Notes under the pieces: model-generated
What the model saw: only the letters and a program-made list of their open reading frames with translations
Told to the model about the DNA's origin: nothing
Databases searched by the model: none
Shown: in pieces, positions 8,748 through 17,561 of the stretch
Layout: each line of letters begins with the position of its first letter
Position numbering within the stretch: position 1 is the stretch's first letter
Assembly: GCA_963848675.1 (NCBI GenBank)
Contig: CAWKEY010000052.1
Location: 168,298-232,297 of the forward strand
DNA from: CAWKEY01 sp963848675
Lineage (GTDB): Bacteria; Pseudomonadota; Gammaproteobacteria; Methylococcales; Methylomonadaceae
Direction: 5' to 3'
DNA: 64,000 nt
Made by a program: the position numbers and the translations under genes

Positions 8748-10122
8748 AAAAATAAGCCTCAAAGCCGAAATTCTTTTTCGTCTGATAATACCGCTCATTG
8801 TTTTTGTGGCCCTGGAGACTGTGCTGTCTTACTTCGTGACCTTGCATTATGTCGATGCCACCTATGATCGCTGGCTGCTGGACTCGGCCAGATCGTTAAC
8901 CCAGGAAATTGCCGTGAAGGACGCCAGGGTACTCGTTGAACTGCCGGCGGTGGCGTTGGAAATTTTTAAATGGGACGATCTGGATAAAACCTTTTTTAAA
9001 ATCGTCTCCACAGAACAAGGCCTGATAGCCGGAGACAGCTTTGTACCGGAAAACGCTGATTCCAAGGCCGACTGGTCAAGACCTGTGTTTTATGCCGCCA
9101 AAGTTCACGGTGAGCCGGTGCGAGTGGTGTCCATGCTGGTCGAAAACAAGCAAAGCAAGGACAAGATTTTTATCTATGTCGCAGAAACCTTGAATAAACG
9201 CCACGAAATGATGACGGATATTTTATTGGCCGACCTGGTTCCGCAGATTATTCTGGTTATTTTGGTGGGTGTTTATCTTATTTCGGCCTTAAAGCGGGGC
9301 CTGCAGCCTTTGCATGATTTGGCTGATCAAATCGCCGAGCGCTCGCCGCGGGATTTAAGTCCGATTGCCGGAGCACAGGTTTTTCTTGAGGTGCGCACGC
9401 TCACCGACACAATCAATGGCTTGCTGCAACGGCTGGCAGCGGCTATTGCGGCCCAGCAACGTTTTATTGCCAATGCCGCTCATCAATTGCGCACACCCTT
9501 GGCCGGCTTGAAACTTCAGGCGGAACGTGCCCTGCGAGAGCAGGATTTACCGGCGATGCAGCCGGCTCTTATGCAGATGCAGAATGCGGCCGACCGGGTA
9601 TCGCATACCATTAGCCAGCTCTTGGTACTGGCGAGATCGGAATTTATCGAGGGCGTGCAGGAATTGAGGCCGGTTAATCTGGTGTCACTGGCAATGGAAA
9701 CCTGCATGGAATGGACGCCCAAAGCCTTGCAAAGAAACCTGGAGCTCAGTTTTGAAAGTGCCGCGCCTGAGCTGGCTGTTGAAGGTGATGAGGTGCTGTT
9801 GCGTGAATTACTGGCCAATCTAATCGATAATGCTATTGTATATGGCAAGGACGGCGGCAATATTCTGGTCACACTGAGCGAAAGTCCCAATCCAACATTG
9901 ACGGTTGAAGACGATGGCGCCGGTATTCCCGAGACTGAAGCTGAAAAAGTATTCGAACGGTTTTATCGTATTCCGGGAAGTCCGGGTAATGGTTGCGGAT
10001 TGGGGCTTGCCATTGTTAAGGAAATTGCCGATTTGCATAAAGCGGGCCTGGAACTTAAGCGGGTCAATGCGGACGGCGGCACCCGGATTAATGTGTTCTT
10101 TGCCGCATCACTATCAAGCTAG
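8740..10122 (+). CDS. Sensor histidine kinase (TctE/QseC-like)
   Basis: 460-residue inner-membrane kinase. TM1 is about 11-31, followed by a periplasmic sensing domain of about 135 residues, TM2 about 166-184, a HAMP-like linker, and the H-box AAHQLRTPL with H248 as phosphorylation site. The N-box LLANLIDNAI, G1 VEDDGAGIP and G2 GCGLGLAIV form the ATP-binding domain. It partners the overlapping upstream regulator. A metal-efflux gene follows after about 100 bases, so a metal stimulus is possible but not shown. Confidence 0.92.
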   Translation: MHKKISLKAEILFRLIIPLIVFVALETVLSYFVTLHYVDATYDRWLLDSARSLTQEIAVKDARVLVELPAVALEIFKWDDLDKTFFKIVSTEQGLIAGDSFVPENADSKADWSRPVFYAAKVHGEPVRVVSMLVENKQSKDKIFIYVAETLNKRHEMMTDILLADLVPQIILVILVGVYLISALKRGLQPLHDLADQIAERSPRDLSPIAGAQVFLEVRTLTDTINGLLQRLAAAIAAQQRFIANAAHQLRTPLAGLKLQAERALREQDLPAMQPALMQMQNAADRVSHTISQLLVLARSEFIEGVQELRPVNLVSLAMETCMEWTPKALQRNLELSFESAAPELAVEGDEVLLRELLANLIDNAIVYGKDGGNILVTLSESPNPTLTVEDDGAGIPETEAEKVFERFYRIPGSPGNGCGLGLAIVKEIADLHKAGLELKRVNADGGTRINVFFAASLSS

Positions 10123-10230
10123 GCCGTTCTATCCGCGTACAGCGCACGCTTGCTTAACGGGGTAGGACGGCTGTGTTAGATATAATGACCACACCCAATT
10201 TGTAATAGATTTGAAAAAAACAGGTACACC

Positions 10231-11214
10231 ATGCACGCACGCCTATTAAATGCTTTGCACCATGATCATGATTTTGCGGTCATTCACAATAAAGGTGAAC
10301 GGCGCACGAAACTGGTTCTTGTGCTGACTTTTCTGACCATGGTGCTGGAAATAACCGCCGGTTCCCTGTTTGGTTCCATGGCATTGCTGGCCGACGGCTG
10401 GCACATGGGCACCCATGTTGCCGCCTTTATGATCACCCTGTTTGCGTATCGTTATTCCCGCATTCATGCCCATGATGATACCTTTGCCTTTAGTCCCGGC
10501 AAGGTTGGAGTATTGGGCGGATTTGCCAGCTCTGTGGCCCTGGGGGTTGTCGCTTTAATGATGTTGATTGAGTCTGGTGAGCGCCTGTTTACACCGCACA
10601 TCATCCATTTTGATGAGGCGATTGCCGTGGCCAGTTTTGGGCTGTTGATCAATCTGATTTGCGCCTTGCTGCTTCGAGACCATCATCACCCTGCTCCTAA
10701 ACATAAAAATAAATCCAAGAGTCGATATGAGGCTGCACATGCACATCAACACTCACATGAGCATCATCCCCATGATCACAATCTTAAGGCCGCCTATCTG
10801 CATGTACTGGCCGATGCGCTGACTTCTGTTTTGGCCATTATCGCCCTGGCAGCCGGAAAATATTACGGCTGGAACTGGCTGGATCCCCTGATGGGCATGG
10901 TGGGTGCGTTGGTGATTTCGCGCTGGTCTGTGGTGCTGATGCAAGAAACCAGCCCGCTGCTGTTGGATGAGAGCATTGATTCGACATACAAGGCAGCCAT
11001 CAAGGAAAAAATTGAGAACGATGCCGATAATCGTGTTTCTGATCTTCACATCTGGCGCGTTGGTCCCAGTCATTTCGCCGTCATTATTTCTTTAGTATCG
11101 CATACGCCCAAAACACCGGATTACTACAAGGCGTTGTTAAGTGATTTTTATGGGCTCTCGCATATTACCGTTGAGGTTCATCAATGCCGGGATGAAGTCT
11201 GTATATCGGAATAA
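10231..11214 (+). CDS. dmeF: Cation diffusion facilitator, DmeF-like Co/Ni exporter
   Basis: 327-residue CDF carrier exporting divalent metals by proton antiport. The DmeF-type N-terminus (ERRTKLVLVLTFLTMVLEIT), the MALLADGWHMGTH metal site in TM2 and the matching HVLADALTSVLA site in TM5 are present. A strongly His-rich cytoplasmic loop lies between TM4 and TM5 (residues 151-188, including HAHQHSHEHHPHDH). A C-terminal cytoplasmic domain follows. DmeF is known for cobalt/nickel; specificity here is by family resemblance only. TATAAT at about 10182 is a possible -10 element. Confidence 0.85.
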   Translation: MHARLLNALHHDHDFAVIHNKGERRTKLVLVLTFLTMVLEITAGSLFGSMALLADGWHMGTHVAAFMITLFAYRYSRIHAHDDTFAFSPGKVGVLGGFASSVALGVVALMMLIESGERLFTPHIIHFDEAIAVASFGLLINLICALLLRDHHHPAPKHKNKSKSRYEAAHAHQHSHEHHPHDHNLKAAYLHVLADALTSVLAIIALAAGKYYGWNWLDPLMGMVGALVISRWSVVLMQETSPLLLDESIDSTYKAAIKEKIENDADNRVSDLHIWRVGPSHFAVIISLVSHTPKTPDYYKALLSDFYGLSHITVEVHQCRDEVCISE

Positions 11215-11220
11215 TGAACG

Positions 11221-11343
11221 ATGAGTACAACTAAATCGCGGCCTGAGCGCACATTGGTTGTAGAATATCTGACACCCTTTCTTCCGGAGAAAGCCGGTAT
11301 AAAAACCATTGCCGCTAGCATTATATTTTTGACCCGTAAATGA
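11221..11343 (+). CDS. Possible 40-residue leader ORF before the AI-2E gene
   Basis: A short frame begins MSTTKSRPERTLVVEY and its TGA overlaps the ATG of the next gene as ATGA, the usual sign of translational coupling. The product has no domain I recognise and no convincing Shine-Dalgarno. It could be a real small protein, a coupling leader, or chance. Confidence 0.25.
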   Translation: MSTTKSRPERTLVVEYLTPFLPEKAGIKTIAASIIFLTRK

Positions 11344-12446
11344 CCTCACAAGCCCAATTTATCAATTTAAGTCATATTAGCGACCGTATCCGGCGGATTT
11401 TACCTAACTCGCAAGCGATTGCGCTGGCCGTTATTTTAATTGGCAGTTTTGTGCTGATTTATTCATTATCTGGCCTTTTGATGCCGGTTTTTGCCTCTAT
11501 CGTACTGGCATATTTATTGGAGGACTTGGTGGCGGCTGTGGAGCGCATCAATATCCCGCGCTTGCCCTCGGTTTATCTGGTGTTTTCTGCTTTTATGGCC
11601 TGTCTGGGTTTTTTCCTGTTTTACTTGATGCCCATGGTGTATCAGCAAGCAGTCGAACTTATTCAGCATGTGCCGGCAATTATTGATCAAGCCGAGAAGG
11701 AAATCATGCGCTGGCCGGAAATGTATCCGCAATTTATTTCAGAAGACAAGATCAGGCAGATATTGCTTGTCGTACAGAAGGAATTGTTAACCTACGGTCA
11801 GAACGTGTTATCCATTTCGGCGGCGTCCGTGGTGGGCTTGGTCAGTGCGATGATTTATCTGTTTCTGGTGCCGATGATGATTTTTTTCTTTTTAAAGGAT
11901 AAAAACCTGCTGATTGCCTGGTTTCTGCAGTTTATGCCGAGAGACAGGCATTTAAGTGCGCGCGTATGGGAGGAAGTCAATATGCAGATTGGTAACTATG
12001 TACGCGGAAAACTGGCTGAAGTTTTTATTCTTTGGGCGCTCAGTTATCTGGTTTTCGCCTGGATGGATTTAAATTATGCCTTGTTGCTGGCGGTATTGAT
12101 GGGCTTGTCGGTGGTGATTCCTTATGTGGGTGCAACTTTGGTCACGTTCCCGGTGCTGGGCGTTGCCTATTTTGAGTGGGGATTGGCCGGTGACGAATTT
12201 ATGTATGTGGTTATTGCCTATTCGATCATCCAAGCCTTTGACGGTGTGATTCTGGTGCCGGTGCTGTTTTCTGAAGCGGTGAATCTGCATCCGATATCGA
12301 TTATCGTCGCCATCCTGTTTTTTGGCGGCCTGTGGGGCTTTTGGGGCGTGTTTCTTGCGATCCCATTGGCAACCGTGGTCAAAGCCGTGCTGACCGCCTG
12401 GCCGAGGATTGGCGATAGGAGTTTTGATACCATTACCAATTGTTGA
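11340..12446 (+). CDS. AI-2E family transporter (PerM/UPF0118)
   Basis: 368-residue integral membrane protein with about seven helices: two close to the N-terminus, a long soluble central segment (about 85-145), then a helical bundle. The late motif SVVIPYVGATLVTFPV matches the AI-2E/PerM family. Members export autoinducer-2 or act as Na+/H+ antiporters; which applies here cannot be told. It stands alone, convergent with phoH, separated by a short G+C-rich hairpin at about 12451-12475. Confidence 0.85.
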   Translation: MTSQAQFINLSHISDRIRRILPNSQAIALAVILIGSFVLIYSLSGLLMPVFASIVLAYLLEDLVAAVERINIPRLPSVYLVFSAFMACLGFFLFYLMPMVYQQAVELIQHVPAIIDQAEKEIMRWPEMYPQFISEDKIRQILLVVQKELLTYGQNVLSISAASVVGLVSAMIYLFLVPMMIFFFLKDKNLLIAWFLQFMPRDRHLSARVWEEVNMQIGNYVRGKLAEVFILWALSYLVFAWMDLNYALLLAVLMGLSVVIPYVGATLVTFPVLGVAYFEWGLAGDEFMYVVIAYSIIQAFDGVILVPVLFSEAVNLHPISIIVAILFFGGLWGFWGVFLAIPLATVVKAVLTAWPRIGDRSFDTITNC

Positions 12447-12486
12447 CAACAGCGGGGCGTCATGCCGCCCCAGCTGAATTCCGTAG

Positions 12487-13905
12487 CTACAAAATATCCG
12501 AAGCATAATCGGCCAAACGCGAGCGTTCACCCCGGCGCAATGTGATATGTGCGCCGTGAGGCCAGGTCTTAAAACGATCGACCACGTAGGTTAAACCCGA
12601 GGTTGTCGCCGTTAAATACGGTGTGTCTATTTGCGACAAGTTGCCAATACAGATGATTTTGGTGCCAGGGCCGGCTCGCGTGATCAGGGTTTTCATTTGC
12701 TTTGAGGTCAGATTCTGGGCTTCGTCAATGATCAGAAAACGATTCAGAAAGGTGCGTCCGCGCATAAAATTAAGTGAGCGTATTTTGACCCGGTTCATGA
12801 GGATATTGGCGCTGGCGCCTTGTTCCCATTCCGTATGTCCGGTGCGGCTGCCAAGCAGCTCAAGATTGTCAATTAATGCGCCCATCCACGGCGCCATTTT
12901 TTCTTCTTCGGTGCCGGGCAAAAATCCAATATCTTCGCCGACCGGGACAGTTTCCCGGGTCATGACAATTTCCTGGTAAATTTTATGCTCCATGGTCATG
13001 GTCAATCCCGCGGCCAAAGCCAGCAGCGTCTTGCCGGTGCCGGCGGTGCCCAGCAGGGTGACAAAATCAATGTCGGGATCCAACAATACGTTGAGGGCAA
13101 AATTTTGCTCCCGGTTTCTGGCGTTGATGCCCCAGATATTGTTGTGTTTGGTGCGATAATCGCGCGCCAGCTCCAGGATGGCGACATGCCCTTCACAGGA
13201 TCTGACGATGGCTTCGAAATTGGATTCGTCTTCCATGTATAAATACTGGTTCGGGTACCATTCCGCAACCAGGGGATCTTCAAGTTTGTAAAAGGTACGA
13301 TCTTTTTCCTGCCAGGATTCCATTTTGGTGCCGTGCACATCCCAGAAGTCGCTGGACAAAGCACTGGCTCCGCTATACAACAGTTCAATGTCTTCGAGCG
13401 TTTGGTCGTTGTGGTAGTCTTCCGCGGGCAGTTCCAAAGTGGCTGCCTTGATGCGCATGTTGATGTCTTTGGACACCAATATGACATGGGTACCGGGGAG
13501 TTCTTTGGTGAGCGCCAAGACGATGCTGAGTATGGAGTTGTCGGCAATGTTGCCGGGCATGTTCTCAGGCAGTAGTGCCGTCATGGCGCTGGTCTGGAAG
13601 TATAAACGGCCACCGCCTTCAGCCATTTCAGCGCTCGGGCCGTGTTCTATGCGCGATAAGGGCAGGCCGTCGTTGATGGTTTTTTGATTGGCATCGCGAA
13701 TCAGCTCGTCAAGAAATCGGCTGACTTGCCTGACGTTGCGGGCGACTTCGGATATGCCTTTTTTGGAGTGATCGAGTTCTTCCAGGACAATCATGGGGAT
13801 GAAAATGTCATGTTCCTGAAAACGGAAGATCGCGGTGGGATCGTGCATGAGCACATTGGTATCCAGTACAAACAGTTTTTTACCGGGTGCAGTTTTAATA
13901 TTCAT
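12487..13905 (-). CDS. phoH: PhoH-family ATPase with N-terminal PIN domain (PhoH2/YlaK type)
   Basis: 472 residues from the ATG at 13905. An N-terminal PIN ribonuclease domain (FVLDTNVLMHDP, LEELDHSKKG) is joined to a C-terminal PhoH helicase/ATPase domain with Walker A GTAGTGKT and Walker B FLIIDEAQNLT. This fusion is associated with RNA unwinding and cleavage. A longer frame could start at 13980, but the chosen ATG overlaps the stop of the upstream bcp gene by four bases (ATGA) and puts the PIN motif at the usual distance from the N-terminus. It is the last gene of gcvR-bcp-phoH. Confidence 0.9.
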   Translation of the reverse strand: MNIKTAPGKKLFVLDTNVLMHDPTAIFRFQEHDIFIPMIVLEELDHSKKGISEVARNVRQVSRFLDELIRDANQKTINDGLPLSRIEHGPSAEMAEGGGRLYFQTSAMTALLPENMPGNIADNSILSIVLALTKELPGTHVILVSKDINMRIKAATLELPAEDYHNDQTLEDIELLYSGASALSSDFWDVHGTKMESWQEKDRTFYKLEDPLVAEWYPNQYLYMEDESNFEAIVRSCEGHVAILELARDYRTKHNNIWGINARNREQNFALNVLLDPDIDFVTLLGTAGTGKTLLALAAGLTMTMEHKIYQEIVMTRETVPVGEDIGFLPGTEEEKMAPWMGALIDNLELLGSRTGHTEWEQGASANILMNRVKIRSLNFMRGRTFLNRFLIIDEAQNLTSKQMKTLITRAGPGTKIICIGNLSQIDTPYLTATTSGLTYVVDRFKTWPHGAHITLRRGERSRLADYASDIL

Positions 13906-14384
13906 TGCGTGTTGCCTGTCAGTTCTTCGAGTGCTTGCAGAACTTCTGCGATATGGGTTTTGACTTTGACTTTGCGCCATTCGCGGACAAGCAGGCCCTC
14001 CGGATCAATCAAAAAAGTGCTGCGTTCTATGCCTAAAACCTGCTTGCCGTACATATTTTTGGTTTTGATGACATCAAACAACCGGCACAGTTGCTCATCC
14101 TGATCGGCAAGCAGATCAAACGGGAATGCCTGTTTACATTTAAAGCCTTCATGAACGCGAACGCTATCGCGGGATACACCCAGGATAACGGCATTGAGGC
14201 GGGTGAATGCCTCAAGATTGTCGCGGAAACTCTGGCCTTCCTGCGTACAGCCGGGCGTGTTGTCTTTGGGGTAAAAATAAAGCACGACATAGCGGCCGCG
14301 GTAATCGGCCAATCTAACTGTTTTATCGCCGGTCGATGCCGCCGCAAAATCAGGTAAAAGGCTGTTGATGTCGATGGATGTCAT
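13902..14384 (-). CDS. bcp: Thioredoxin-dependent peroxiredoxin Bcp (PrxQ)
   Basis: 160-residue cytoplasmic thiol peroxidase that reduces hydrogen peroxide and organic peroxides. Peroxidatic cysteine C46 sits in YPKDNTPGCT. The position five residues later, a Cys in E. coli Bcp, is Gln here, so the resolving thiol must be elsewhere (C83 in FKCKQAFPF or C100) or supplied by a partner. It starts eight bases after gcvR, the same pairing as in enterobacteria, and its stop overlaps the phoH start. Confidence 0.92.
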   Translation of the reverse strand: MTSIDINSLLPDFAAASTGDKTVRLADYRGRYVVLYFYPKDNTPGCTQEGQSFRDNLEAFTRLNAVILGVSRDSVRVHEGFKCKQAFPFDLLADQDEQLCRLFDVIKTKNMYGKQVLGIERSTFLIDPEGLLVREWRKVKVKTHIAEVLQALEELTGNTQ

Positions 14385-14392
14385 GGGTAGAC

Positions 14393-14917
14393 CTAGCGTT
14401 TTATGGGTTCAAGAATGGCGTCTATGTTCAGTTGGTCACAGAAATCCAGAAATTCTTCACGCAACGACAACAGTTGAAGTTGTGGCGGGATGGTAATGAT
14501 GAATTTGGTTGAAAGAACGGAGGTTTGTATATAGGGCGCCTGATAACAGCTGCCGGTTATTTCTTCAATGCCGATGTCCCGGTCGAGCAAAAATGCGCTA
14601 ACCGACTCGATTACACTTTCACGATCTAGAGACAATGTTTCCAAAGAGTAGGGAATGCAGTCACTGCCTTTGTCTTTTTGCTCGGGCCGCAGGGTGTGAA
14701 CATGAATTTCCAGCCGTTTCTGGATCACTTCCAGGGCATTTTCCAGTTTGGCGATATGGTTCCAGTTGCCTTGGATCAATAGATAGGCGGCCGTAGCCTG
14801 CGACAGGCGAGAGGATCTGATTTCAACAATATTGCATTTGCAGTCGCGGATAGCCGGCAGTATTTCTGCAATGAAATTATGATGATGGGTGCCCAGTAAA
14901 GTGATCGCTAGTTGCAT
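14393..14917 (-). CDS. gcvR: GcvR-like ACT-domain regulator
   Basis: 174 residues arranged as two ACT domains. The first begins LAITLLGTHHHNFIAEI, with IVEIRSSRLSQATAAYLLIQG. The second carries FLLDRDIGIEEITGSCYQAPY. In E. coli GcvR binds GcvA and represses the glycine-cleavage operon; it has no DNA-binding domain, and none is visible here. The conserved link to bcp immediately downstream supports the call. No gcv genes lie in the window. Confidence 0.85.
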   Translation of the reverse strand: MQLAITLLGTHHHNFIAEILPAIRDCKCNIVEIRSSRLSQATAAYLLIQGNWNHIAKLENALEVIQKRLEIHVHTLRPEQKDKGSDCIPYSLETLSLDRESVIESVSAFLLDRDIGIEEITGSCYQAPYIQTSVLSTKFIITIPPQLQLLSLREEFLDFCDQLNIDAILEPIKR

Positions 14918-15062
14918 GGTATTTTTTTGAAGTTTTTTTTGAAGTTTATCACCAAATAAGCGAAACTTGACGAATATTAATCACAGAAAACCATAGTCTT
15001 CCTGCCGATAAATAATCAAGTCCGCTGGTAATTTTATTTTCCTCTCGCCATTTTTTAGAAAT

Positions 15063-16619
15063 ATGACCGATTCAAGAGCTAAAACATCAAGAACAAACCT
15101 TGATGATTTCGATAATGATACAGACGCCATGCTTAATGATGAAGCATTGTCTTTTGAGGGTATGAATGACCTGACGGAGGATGAAGATGCCATCGATAGA
15201 CTACTGATGGGGGATGCTTTTGATGCGGCTGAAGAATCCGGGCAAGCTGTCGGTATAAAAGATAAACTGGTTGAAGACATCACATTGCCTGAATTTGACG
15301 AATTTGCAGGCTTTAATGACGAGTTCGATGATTTTGAACAGACGCAGCCCGTTCAATACGACGTTAAAACTGAAATGTCCAGGGGCATTGATCCTTCTGC
15401 GCCGTTTGAATCCGAGCCGGGCGAAGCATCTGGCGTCATATTAGCGGATGATAATCTTGCTGAAATTGATGATTTGGATGAAATTGCCGATGACTTTGGC
15501 GAACAAGCATTATCGGACTCAGCATCTGTAACAGAAACTGCGGAGCCGGAGCAGACGCCGATGCAGGCAGCACACTTGCCGGATGAGCTGGAAGAGGATT
15601 TCCTGCTGGCCAATTTCGATATAACCGCGGATTTCGAGCCTGATCTGCCGCAAGAGCAGTTAGCCGAAGCACTGGCGGATGATAGTTTCGAGCAAGCTGA
15701 ACAAGCGCCAGTGGTGCCACATGAATCGAATCACAAGGACTCCGCCGGCAAAATATCGCCGGATCCGTTGCTAGCTCATGAGCCTGATGCAGTCAGCGCT
15801 GACATGCAAGTCATGAATCAGTTTAAGTTGGATCAGGAGCTGATTAACAGGCAGCAGAAAAAAATCATGCAGGAACTGGATAACAAGACCAGAAAGGCAG
15901 CGATCTTCATGTCTGTTGCTTTGGCGCTTGCGAGTGCAGCCCTTATTGCTGCCATCAGTGTGGGCATCCTGGCTTTTGGCGCTAGAACGCAGGCCGCCAA
16001 AGTAACTGAATTTGTGACAACGCTTGCACAAGACGTTAAAGCCATTACGCCAACGACGTCCGGGAATGACCTGGATAATGTTAATTTGGCTGTTGAACAG
16101 TTAAACCAGAAGGTTGACGGACTGGCCGGACAGCTGGACGAATTGGGCAAGTCTTCAGCAAATGTGTCGAAAAATAAACTGACCGATGTGGTGAGCAAGC
16201 AAAATGTGGTTAATAAAACCATTGCGACGCTGCAACACAAGATCGATGTCCTGGAAAAGCAGAAAACCACCGGCGCTCCAGTGAAACCCGAACCTCAGCA
16301 AGTCGAGCCAGCCAAGAAGCCGGCCACGGCCAAAGCCGCAACGGTCAGGAAAAACACCAAAAGCGCGGCGATTGCACCAGCAGCGGACTGGTCTGTCAAT
16401 CTTTTGGCCTTGCGGGAGCCAGGCTTTGCCAGCAGCAAGGCTGCCGAATTCGCAAAAAAAGGGGTTCCTGTTGAAGTCGTTCAAGTCGCCGTTAATGAAC
16501 AAACCTGGTATCGCTTGCGTGTGTCCGGTTTCAACAACCAAAACGAAGCGGCTGCGTATGCAGAGCGGGCGAAAAAAGCCCTCAAGCTAAACTCAGTTTG
16601 GGTCAGAAAAACTAATTAA
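15063..16619 (+). CDS. SPOR-domain membrane protein with long acidic N-terminal region
   Basis: 518 residues. Residues 1-245 are low in hydrophobicity and very rich in Asp/Glu, so probably disordered and cytoplasmic. A basic/coiled stretch precedes a single membrane helix (about 279-305). A periplasmic coiled coil (320-385) and Pro/Lys/Ala linker lead to a C-terminal SPOR domain (about 440-517, WYRLRVSGFNNQNEA) that in this fold binds denuded septal peptidoglycan. A cell-division or envelope role is inferred. It is unrelated to DedD/FtsN beyond this domain. It ends six bases before the nucleotidase gene, likely one transcript. Confidence 0.75.
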   Translation: MTDSRAKTSRTNLDDFDNDTDAMLNDEALSFEGMNDLTEDEDAIDRLLMGDAFDAAEESGQAVGIKDKLVEDITLPEFDEFAGFNDEFDDFEQTQPVQYDVKTEMSRGIDPSAPFESEPGEASGVILADDNLAEIDDLDEIADDFGEQALSDSASVTETAEPEQTPMQAAHLPDELEEDFLLANFDITADFEPDLPQEQLAEALADDSFEQAEQAPVVPHESNHKDSAGKISPDPLLAHEPDAVSADMQVMNQFKLDQELINRQQKKIMQELDNKTRKAAIFMSVALALASAALIAAISVGILAFGARTQAAKVTEFVTTLAQDVKAITPTTSGNDLDNVNLAVEQLNQKVDGLAGQLDELGKSSANVSKNKLTDVVSKQNVVNKTIATLQHKIDVLEKQKTTGAPVKPEPQQVEPAKKPATAKAATVRKNTKSAAIAPAADWSVNLLALREPGFASSKAAEFAKKGVPVEVVQVAVNEQTWYRLRVSGFNNQNEAAAYAERAKKALKLNSVWVRKTN

Positions 16620-16625
16620 CTGATT

Positions 16626-17531
16626 ATGATCAAGCAGAAACTCGTGGTAGCGGTATCATCCAGGGCGTTGTTTAATCTGGATGAATCCCATGCAATTTTT
16701 GAAACGCAAGGCAAGGAAGCTTTCTGCCGTTATCAGGTAGAACATGAAGATGAAATCTTGGAGCCCGGTTACGGCTTTGCTTTAGTCAGAAAGTTCCTGG
16801 CCATCAATGAGCATCGTCCCGATGAGCCTCTGGTAGAGATTATCCTGCTCTCCCAAAACAGCGCCGACACCGGCTTAAGGATTTTTAACTCGATTGCCCA
16901 TCACGGTTTAAATATTACCCGTGCGGCATTTACCAGTGGAGTTTCGCCTTACAGTTATATTTCAGCATTCGGTGCGCATTTGTTTTTATCGACCAACGCC
17001 GATGATGTGGCCAAAACCCTGGATGCCGGTTTTGCCGCTGCCACCATTCTTTGCGGCTCGTCGATAACCAGTCACAACAACCAATTGCGCATAGCCTTTG
17101 ATGGCGATTCGGTGTTGTTCTCGGATGAGTCTGAGCGCATCTATCAACAGCAGGGCCTGCAGGTGTTCACCGAAAATGAACGCAACGCGGCCAAAAAACC
17201 TTTGCCCGGCGGGCCGTTTAAGGAGTTTCTGAGCGCCTTGCATCATATCCAGACTCAGTTTGATCCGCACTTGTCACCGATCAGAACGGCTCTGGTGACG
17301 GCGCGCGCTGCCCCTGCTCATGAGCGTGTCGTCAGAACCTTAAGAGCCTGGGGCATTCGCATTGATGAGGCTCTGTTTTTGGGCGGCATGCCCAAAGGGG
17401 CTTTTCTGAAAGCCTTTGGCGCCGACATTTTTTTTGATGATCAAAAAGGACATTGCGAATCTGCTGCCCAGCACGTCGCTGCGGCCCATGTCCCTCATGG
17501 CATAGTCAATCAGCAACTGATAGAGGAATGA
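16626..17531 (+). CDS. 5'-nucleotidase (PF06189-type)
   Basis: 301 residues of the bacterial cytosolic 5'-nucleotidase family: N-terminal VVAVSSRALFNLDESH, central ISAFGAHLFLSTNADDV, then IAFDGDSVLFSDESE and the late FLGGMPKGAFLKAFGADIFF block. These enzymes dephosphorylate nucleoside monophosphates. It is probably co-transcribed with the SPOR gene six bases upstream, though no functional link is obvious. HAD-like acidic motifs (DGDSV, DDQ) fit the family. Confidence 0.82.
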   Translation: MIKQKLVVAVSSRALFNLDESHAIFETQGKEAFCRYQVEHEDEILEPGYGFALVRKFLAINEHRPDEPLVEIILLSQNSADTGLRIFNSIAHHGLNITRAAFTSGVSPYSYISAFGAHLFLSTNADDVAKTLDAGFAAATILCGSSITSHNNQLRIAFDGDSVLFSDESERIYQQQGLQVFTENERNAAKKPLPGGPFKEFLSALHHIQTQFDPHLSPIRTALVTARAAPAHERVVRTLRAWGIRIDEALFLGGMPKGAFLKAFGADIFFDDQKGHCESAAQHVAAAHVPHGIVNQQLIEE

Positions 17532-17561
17532 TGCTGTCGTTGCGGGGCTGGCGCATCCTCA

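Noticed and set aside
12451..12475. Terminator between the AI-2E gene and phoH
   Set aside because: GGGGCG/CGCCCC gives only six pairs plus a bulged extension, with no T-run; too weak to list.
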